Of a DNA stretch of 41,003 bases, positions 36,625 to 41,003 are shown in pieces (the first letter of the stretch is position 1; each line of letters opens with the position of its first letter). The notes below the pieces were generated by a model that worked only from the letters and a program-made list of their open reading frames with translations, made no database searches and was not told the origin of the DNA. Source of the DNA: an uncultured Pseudomonadales bacterium. GTDB lineage: Bacteria > Pseudomonadota > Gammaproteobacteria > Pseudomonadales > Pseudohongiellaceae. Position numbers and translations under genes: made by a program. The stretch spans positions 1 through 41,003 of the forward strand of contig CAJQHM010000057.1 in NCBI GenBank assembly GCA_905478195.1, in the 5' to 3' direction.

Positions 36625-36637
36625 GAAAAACTCGGAA

Positions 36638-37180
36638 CTAATGGTGATGCCCACCAACGCCGTGAACATGGCCGTGGGCAACCTCTTCAGCCGTAGCATC
36701 TCGAATATCTACTACCTGAATTTCGTAATATAGAGTCTTCCCAGCTAACGGATGATTGAAATCCACATCGGCGTTGAATTTCCCAGCCTTTACTATAACG
36801 ACGGACCGTCTCCCCTGCTCCGTTTCGACTGCAGCAGGCATGCCGGGCAGTATCTTCTTGACTGGCGCCGGAAATTGCAGGTGTTTGATTGGCACTCTAT
36901 GCTCAGAATTCGGACGCCGGTATCCGTAGGCATCATCCGGTTCTAGCGTAATCTCTATCGCATCACCTATCTTCTTGCCTTCCAAGGCTTTTTCCAGCCC
37001 TACTACCACATTGTGAAAACCGTGTAGGTAGTACAGCGGATCGCTCCCATGGGATTCTTCGCGCCAATCCGCGCGCTCACCATCTTCTGCTACTTCTGCG
37101 AGACGATAATGAAAACTCACTACCTTATTCATTGTAATGGTTTGTTCGGCACTAGCGCCCGTGGAATCAACTTCAGACAT
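36638..37180 (-). CDS. slyD: SlyD-like FKBP peptidyl-prolyl isomerase
   Basis: Cytoplasmic folding helper of 180 residues. FKBP parts are VVSFHYRLAEV, LHGFHNVVVGLEKALEGKKIGD and, after the insert-in-flap domain, DFNHPLAGKTLYYEIQV. The C-terminal end HGHVHGVGGHHH is a short His-rich tail of the SlyD kind that can bind nickel or other metals. E. coli SlyD is 196 residues with a longer Cys/His tail. The 16-residue stretch before MNKVVSFHY is unusual, but GGAG eight bases ahead supports ATG 37180 (a later start would be at 37132). It converges on the cyclase gene. Confidence 0.88.
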   Translation of the reverse strand: MSEVDSTGASAEQTITMNKVVSFHYRLAEVAEDGERADWREESHGSDPLYYLHGFHNVVVGLEKALEGKKIGDAIEITLEPDDAYGYRRPNSEHRVPIKHLQFPAPVKKILPGMPAAVETEQGRRSVVIVKAGKFNADVDFNHPLAGKTLYYEIQVVDIRDATAEEVAHGHVHGVGGHHH

Positions 37181-37354
37181 CGTATTCTCCTGCGTGAAAG
37201 AGGATTCTAACAGATGAAACTCACCTTTATGTAGCCCTGCAACCTACTCGGTGAGGTCAGTCGAAACTAGGACGGGTCCGAGATACCACGATTATCTGTT
37301 GGTGAAAGTATCTCGACTTGCTACTCTCAGGTTAAGCGCCGCTGAGACATTGAT

Positions 37355-38350
37355 ATGCTCCCTGAAGATCCAGATTCCAAATTGCCTATACCCCTAGATG
37401 ATACTGAGGGCTATCTGGATAAATTGAACCACTACCTCGCTCTCTCCCTATCCCTTCCCGAACGTGCCGCGAGAGCTCTGGGCTCCCTGGTTGGGGGCAG
37501 CACTCTGCTGCTGACTAAGACGCTAATTCCCACTGCTATAAAAAATTCTAATAGCTATCGCTTCACTCTCGGCATGTTTCAAACTTTTCTGATCAGCAAC
37601 GTGGCGCAGATAGATGACATTGAAACCGACCTAGTGTTAAAAGAGCATTTCCTGAACAGGAAGCTTCTAGGAACATCTCTAGAAGCGGCAGGTTTATTAA
37701 CGATGCACCTTTCTCCAGTTTGGGTATTTGCCATCGCTTCCGATGCAGCCAAAGGAGGCCAGGTTTTTTTGATGCGCTTAGTTCAGCACCTCAAGGAGAG
37801 CGAGGTAATCAGTGCGGATAGCGATCCCCAATCGCTGGAGCAGGTGCTGCTCTCGATTCATGATATGGGCCGCCAAGGCGCCACAGCTATCGATACACCG
37901 CCGCTGTCGATGCCAGAAATTGAAGAGCTGGCGGCCGAATTACGAGCATCCACAAAGGCATTGAGACATAACTCGGCGAACCTTATTCCTACATTTGAAT
38001 CACTGTGGAAACAGATCAGCCAGATCGCCAGAAAAGAAAACCTCAGCACTGATCAAGTCCTTGGCATGCTATCTATCAGCGCGGCCTCCCTAGCACAGGC
38101 TGGCCTAGGAACAGCTGGCGCAGTAGGAAAGACCGGCTTCTACTTTCTTGACGAAGTCATCTTGAATGATTATCGTGAAACCCTGATTCATATTGCCGAA
38201 ACAGGCTCCCTCAACTATATGCAGAAAAATATGCAGCCATTTCTTAGAAATGCTCAATCACATTTCGATTTCAAAAAAGAAACGCGATCTCAGACCTGGT
38301 TGAAATTGAGTATAAAGAAATCGTCGCGCCAACTAGGGCCAAAAAAGTGA
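37355..38350 (+). CDS. EcsC-like protein
   Basis: A 331-residue protein with a hydrophobic, glycine-rich front (LGSLVGGSTLLLTKTLIPTA), then SYRFTLGMFQTFLISNVAQI, SPVWVFAIASDAAKGGQVFL and AIDTPPLSMPEI. These blocks and their order resemble EcsC-family proteins, whose function is unknown (the name comes from the B. subtilis ecs transporter operon). A second hydrophobic segment lies at about 240-262. The C-terminus is basic. No neighbours share its strand closely, and no Shine-Dalgarno is evident. I hold the family assignment as moderate. Confidence 0.6.
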   Translation: MLPEDPDSKLPIPLDDTEGYLDKLNHYLALSLSLPERAARALGSLVGGSTLLLTKTLIPTAIKNSNSYRFTLGMFQTFLISNVAQIDDIETDLVLKEHFLNRKLLGTSLEAAGLLTMHLSPVWVFAIASDAAKGGQVFLMRLVQHLKESEVISADSDPQSLEQVLLSIHDMGRQGATAIDTPPLSMPEIEELAAELRASTKALRHNSANLIPTFESLWKQISQIARKENLSTDQVLGMLSISAASLAQAGLGTAGAVGKTGFYFLDEVILNDYRETLIHIAETGSLNYMQKNMQPFLRNAQSHFDFKKETRSQTWLKLSIKKSSRQLGPKK

Positions 38351-38591
38351 GTTTCCAAATTGAAACTTCCACTTAGTGTTGACTAAATTCTTTAAATTTC
38401 TAGCCAAATCCCACAGCATTAAAGAAATCATTACCATAGTAAATTCATTGTGTTAGCTTGAAACCGTCCAAATTATTACGAATTCAATTGGATTCGAAAC
38501 GGACAAAACTACTTACACTATATGATTAATGCAGGAGGGCTGCATACGGCTCAAGAATCCAAAACTTCTTTGCCACATGGAGCAATAGATT

Positions 38592-38900
38592 ATGACCAAG
38601 GAACAATTTACAAAATTTTCACCAATCACAGTTGCAGTAAAAAAGAATGTAAGACAATTGAGATTGAATGCTGGCTACTCGATGAATGAGGGCGCACGTT
38701 TACTCGGCGTTTCTCGTAAGCAATTAGAAGATATTGAAACTATCCGCAACTATGGCTGTCATTTAGATCTCGAGCTTCTCGCTAAGATGAAGGTCATCTA
38801 CAAGACCTCCCTGGACCAGCTCGTAGGCGAGGTTCCCGAAGACTACTACTCAGACTACTATGTTCGACCTCGTAAGCGCTTGGGCTCGAAACCTCGCTAG
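38592..38900 (+). CDS. Small helix-turn-helix (XRE-like) DNA-binding protein
   Basis: 102 residues with an XRE-type helix-turn-helix at about 16-65 (VKKNVRQLRLNAGYSMNEGA, RLLGVSRKQLEDIE), followed by LLAKMKVIYKTSLDQLVGE, the end typical of such domains, and a tyrosine- and arginine-rich tail (YYSDYYVRPRKRLG). It is probably a transcription regulator. GGAG lies nine bases before the ATG. The 241 bases upstream (38351-38591) are AT-rich with several short inverted repeats, for example GTTTC/GAAAC at 38351-38366 and CGAAT/ATTCG near 38480-38500, possible operators, but none is convincing. Confidence 0.8.
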   Translation: MTKEQFTKFSPITVAVKKNVRQLRLNAGYSMNEGARLLGVSRKQLEDIETIRNYGCHLDLELLAKMKVIYKTSLDQLVGEVPEDYYSDYYVRPRKRLGSKPR

Positions 38901-39000
38901 ACCCCCAGAGCAGGCTCATTGGCGTGGGCCTGTTGAAACCGAGCCCGATACCAAGAAAGACTGGTTTTTCCGCCATGTGGCTGAAAGTACCGAATTGATG

Positions 39001-39006
39001 TATAAT
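39001..39006 (+). promoter_or_regulatory. -10 box before the 58-residue SutA-like gene
   Basis: A perfect TATAAT, directly preceded by TG, lies 33 bases ahead of the ATG at 39040. The -35 region is poor, so the call rests on the -10 and the spacing to the start. Confidence 0.4.
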
Positions 39007-39039
39007 TGCGGGCTTTCGTAGCAATAGAGAAAGTTAGGC

Positions 39040-39216
39040 ATGGCAAATAAATCTAAAAAAGACGCAGCGGTTAGTAATCGCGCTGATCTAGCAGAACACG
39101 TAGACGCATTCCTAAAGGGCGGCGGTAAAGTTCAGCAAATTCCTTCCGGTGTTAGCGGTCAAACATCGACCAGCGGCCCTCGGCAGATAGTGCTTAGCCA
39201 CAAAACTAGCTCCTAA
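39040..39216 (+). CDS. 58-residue protein with SutA-like GGKVQ motif
   Basis: A short gene: ATG 39040, stop TAA 39214-39216. It reads MANKSKKDAAVSNRADLAEH, then VDAFLKGGGKVQQIPSGVSG and a Ser/Thr-rich end. The core FLKGGGKVQQI recalls the FLxxGGKVQ-I motif of SutA, an RNA-polymerase-binding regulator of slow growth in P. aeruginosa, but SutA is larger with a long acidic front part that is missing here. It is a likely cytoplasmic, intrinsically disordered protein with a basic N-terminus. A TATAAT box precedes it. The assignment is by motif only. Confidence 0.6.
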   Translation: MANKSKKDAAVSNRADLAEHVDAFLKGGGKVQQIPSGVSGQTSTSGPRQIVLSHKTSS

Positions 39217-39288
39217 GACTAAAACCTCCACATCTACCCGCTGCGATGGCGCCAGAGCGCCCCATTGTGGCACTGCAGCGTCTGCAGA

Positions 39289-40173
39289 TTAGAGTTGATT
39301 GATCTCATAGCCTTTCTGCGCGAGCAAATCCAACAGTCCATTATCACCCACAATATGCGCCGCACCTATCAGAACAAACTCGGTGTCAGCGTCCTGCAGC
39401 ATTCTGTCGATTTGTGGAATCCACTTCAGGTTTCGCTGATACAAAAGCGAATCATAGAGCTCCGGCGCTTCGACCTTCATATCCTCCACAAACATCTCTG
39501 AAAGGCCTGCGGCATCACCTGATCGCCAGGCTCCTATCATGCTCTCCATGACGTCACCTGTCTCTTCGAGGTCTTTCAATGAAAGCAGAATGAATTCGCT
39601 TTCATTGCCCTCTCCCATTGCCGCTATGAAGCCTATCTGTTCCTGGACCGTCTCTAATTGTCCCTCCGCTTTTCCATCACCCATTGTCCGTGTATGAAAA
39701 AATGCATCCACACCCTGAGGTGTAAAGCCCATGCTCTGAAATACCAATATCTGAAGCGTACTAATCAAAAGGCCTGGTTTGAATTTCTCCAACATGGCGA
39801 TGGGCAAGCCGGCTGTAGCCGTATAGGCAGCAAGCGCTGTATAGGCTTCGTCACTAAGAACTGTGCGCAGCGATCTCTCATCGCTATAGGTTAGCTGCTG
39901 CAACATCTGAGCCTGTACCGACAAGTCATTCATCGAACCGATGTCGGTTTCGAAGATCAGCTCTGAGCTAGCCTGATAGACCTCCTCGAACTCACTGGGC
40001 AAGGGGTAATCTCCCGGACGCAGCAGGTGCACCGTTCCACCAAGATAAAGAATGTTATCGCCCGAGCTTACTGACCAAACAGAGGTGTCTGCCAAGGTCT
40101 GCGATGTGCCTAGTAATAGCCCACAAACGAGCACAGCAAAGGATCGAAGTTTCATTCCAATTAGCTTTTCCAT
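39289..40173 (-). CDS. TraB/GumN family protein, exported
   Basis: 294 residues. An N-terminal signal sequence (MKLRSFAVLVCGLLLGTSQTLA region) is followed by the two family motifs: LYLGGTVHLLRPGDYPLP near the start of the mature part and LIGAAHIVGDNGLLDLL near the end. They resemble the GxxH/GxxH metal-site pattern of the TIKI/TraB protease superfamily. Activity in bacteria is unproven. The open frame starts at 40218, but GGAGG eight bases before ATG 40173 and the position of the signal sequence favour 40173. The mature protein would be periplasmic. Confidence 0.88.
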   Translation of the reverse strand: MEKLIGMKLRSFAVLVCGLLLGTSQTLADTSVWSVSSGDNILYLGGTVHLLRPGDYPLPSEFEEVYQASSELIFETDIGSMNDLSVQAQMLQQLTYSDERSLRTVLSDEAYTALAAYTATAGLPIAMLEKFKPGLLISTLQILVFQSMGFTPQGVDAFFHTRTMGDGKAEGQLETVQEQIGFIAAMGEGNESEFILLSLKDLEETGDVMESMIGAWRSGDAAGLSEMFVEDMKVEAPELYDSLLYQRNLKWIPQIDRMLQDADTEFVLIGAAHIVGDNGLLDLLAQKGYEINQL

Positions 40174-40322
40174 CCCGGGCGCCTCCAAGAAATAAATATC
40201 AACAGCAGTGTCAGCCAATGACTAGGCATTTTCTACACTTGTTTTACACGACTACCCGTTAAAGGTAGCATGCCCGCATCCCGCGTAAAAGCGAATCACT
40301 TTCACAAACCGACAAAGTATTT

Positions 40323-40682
40323 ATGTCAAAACTAGTATTCAGGCTGCGCAACGTTCCCGAAGATGAAGCTCAAGACGTACGCGAGATTTTAGAGAATAAT
40401 GACATAGGCTATTTTGAAACAGCAGCCGGCAACTGGGGAATTTCCTTGCCTGCTATTTGGATAAACGAGACTGAAGAATTTGAACAGGCGCGCCAACTCA
40501 TTGACGAGTATCAGCTTGAACGCACAGAACGTTTGCGCAGGGAATATCAAGAAAGGAAGGCTAAGGGCGAAGCAAAAACAATTTGGCATAGCCTAAAAGA
40601 AAGTCCGGTAAAGTTCGTAGCCTTTACCATGCTAATTGCGGCGGTGCTCTATGTCTGGGCACAAGCTTTCGTGTTATTTTGA
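40323..40682 (+). CDS. DUF6164 family membrane protein
   Basis: 119 residues. The front half is a small alpha/beta domain (LVFRLRNVPEDEAQDVREIL, YFETAAGNWGISLPAIW), a charged helix of EYQLERTERLRREYQERKAK follows, and one membrane helix lies at about 95-117 (FVAFTMLIAAVLYVWAQAF). This matches the pattern of DUF6164 proteins: a soluble N-terminal domain anchored by a C-terminal helix. Function unknown. It is alone on its strand between two minus-strand genes. Confidence 0.75.
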   Translation: MSKLVFRLRNVPEDEAQDVREILENNDIGYFETAAGNWGISLPAIWINETEEFEQARQLIDEYQLERTERLRREYQERKAKGEAKTIWHSLKESPVKFVAFTMLIAAVLYVWAQAFVLF

Positions 40683-40720
40683 GCAATTACGATATTCGGC
40701 GGGAGTTGCCTTGCAGGTGA

Positions 40721-41003
40721 CTAAGCGAGCTTTCCGTACTCATCAAACTCAGCGCTTTCAGAAAGCCGTGAAGTGACATCTGAATCGTCTGTGTCGAAAT
40801 CGAGATCTTCTTCTGGAGGTGACCAAATATCTTCGCAGCTTTCGATGAATTGTAGGCCAATGTCTCGCTTGTTGAGCCGCGTTACCTGCACCGGTAATGC
40901 GGGCATTGATTCGTCCCAGCCTTCACCGCGAATTTTGACATCTAGTTCCATCATGACGAAGAAATTCAGATCTTCGTCTAATTTTATCGATACGCCACTT
41001 ACG
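40721..41003 (-). CDS. PilZ-domain protein, C-terminal part (5' end beyond window)
   Basis: The frame runs off the right edge; 93 residues are visible. It reads VSGVSIKLDEDLNFFVMMEL, DVKIRGEGW and then VQVTRLNKRDIGLQFIE, the last strands of a PilZ domain, ending in an acidic tail (SPPEEDLDFDTDDSDV). The c-di-GMP-binding motifs RxxxR and DxSxxG normally lie before this part; only the end of the second could be the VSGVS at the edge, so ligand binding cannot be judged. The apparent ATG at 40954 is internal. Confidence 0.75.
   Translation of the reverse strand, partial: VSGVSIKLDEDLNFFVMMELDVKIRGEGWDESMPALPVQVTRLNKRDIGLQFIESCEDIWSPPEEDLDFDTDDSDVTSRLSESAEFDEYGKLA

Noticed and set aside
39246..39260. 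GGCGC/GCGCC hairpin after the 58-residue gene as terminator
   Set aside because: No T-tract follows; too short to call.

Overview
The window is bacterial chromosome from a gammaproteobacterium. The gene order is a strong clue: gshB-tonB-yqgE-ruvX, pilT, yggS-proC-yggT-yggU-metX-metW-rdgB-hemW and lgt-thyA-folA / ptsP-rppH-HAD are the same neighbourhoods found around PA0335-PA0350 and PA0386-PA0407 of Pseudomonas aeruginosa, but here they lie back to back and joined through phhB-argE-argA. Protein identity to Pseudomonas/Vibrio-type enzymes is high for PilT, ThyA, MetW and GshB, yet the many GTG/TTG starts and the unusual right-hand genes suggest a different, probably marine, lineage of the Pseudomonadales-like group. 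I cannot name the genus. No tRNA, rRNA, insertion sequence, prophage or CRISPR array was seen.

Layout. 1-5.9 kb: end of a surface-polysaccharide locus. It holds the tail of a coiled-coil protein with a 21-bp tandem repeat, a three-domain glycosyltransferase of 1068 residues, and a convergent minus-strand set of two rhamnosyltransferase-like GT2 enzymes led by a small membrane protein. 6.1-9.1 kb: glutathione synthesis (gshB), a TonB-like protein, yqgE and the ruvX nuclease. 9.1-10.1 kb: pilT on the minus strand, whose conserved N-terminus is reached only from an ATT start codon behind a good Shine-Dalgarno. 10.3-16.5 kb: PLP homeostasis, proline, methionine, nucleotide-sanitising and haem-chaperone genes. 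16.5-19.4 kb: phhB, argE and argA. 19.4-21.7 kb: folA, thyA, lgt on the minus strand. 21.8-23.6 kb: an NRDE/TANGO2 protein, a PaiB-like flavoprotein and an 82-residue protein that looks like the front of an encapsulated ferritin joined to the tail of a beta-carbonic anhydrase. 23.6-27.5 kb: ptsP, rppH and a HAD phosphatase. 27.5-33.4 kb: an imelysin-like lipoprotein, gcvR, DNA polymerase II (polB), a Tat-exported sulfite-oxidase-family enzyme and a small membrane protein. 33.5-41 kb: less conserved genes: an SRPBCC protein, a class III nucleotide cyclase gene broken by one frameshift and one in-frame TGA but still carrying a good promoter, a SlyD-like isomerase, an EcsC-like protein, a small HTH protein, a 58-residue protein with a SutA-like motif, a TraB/GumN protein, a DUF6164 protein and a partial PilZ protein.

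The core metabolic genes are ordinary. The points deserving attention are start-codon anomalies (pilT, polB, ruvX), the mosaic 82-residue protein at 23343, and the broken cyclase gene at 34316-36624. No clearly new multi-gene system was recognised.
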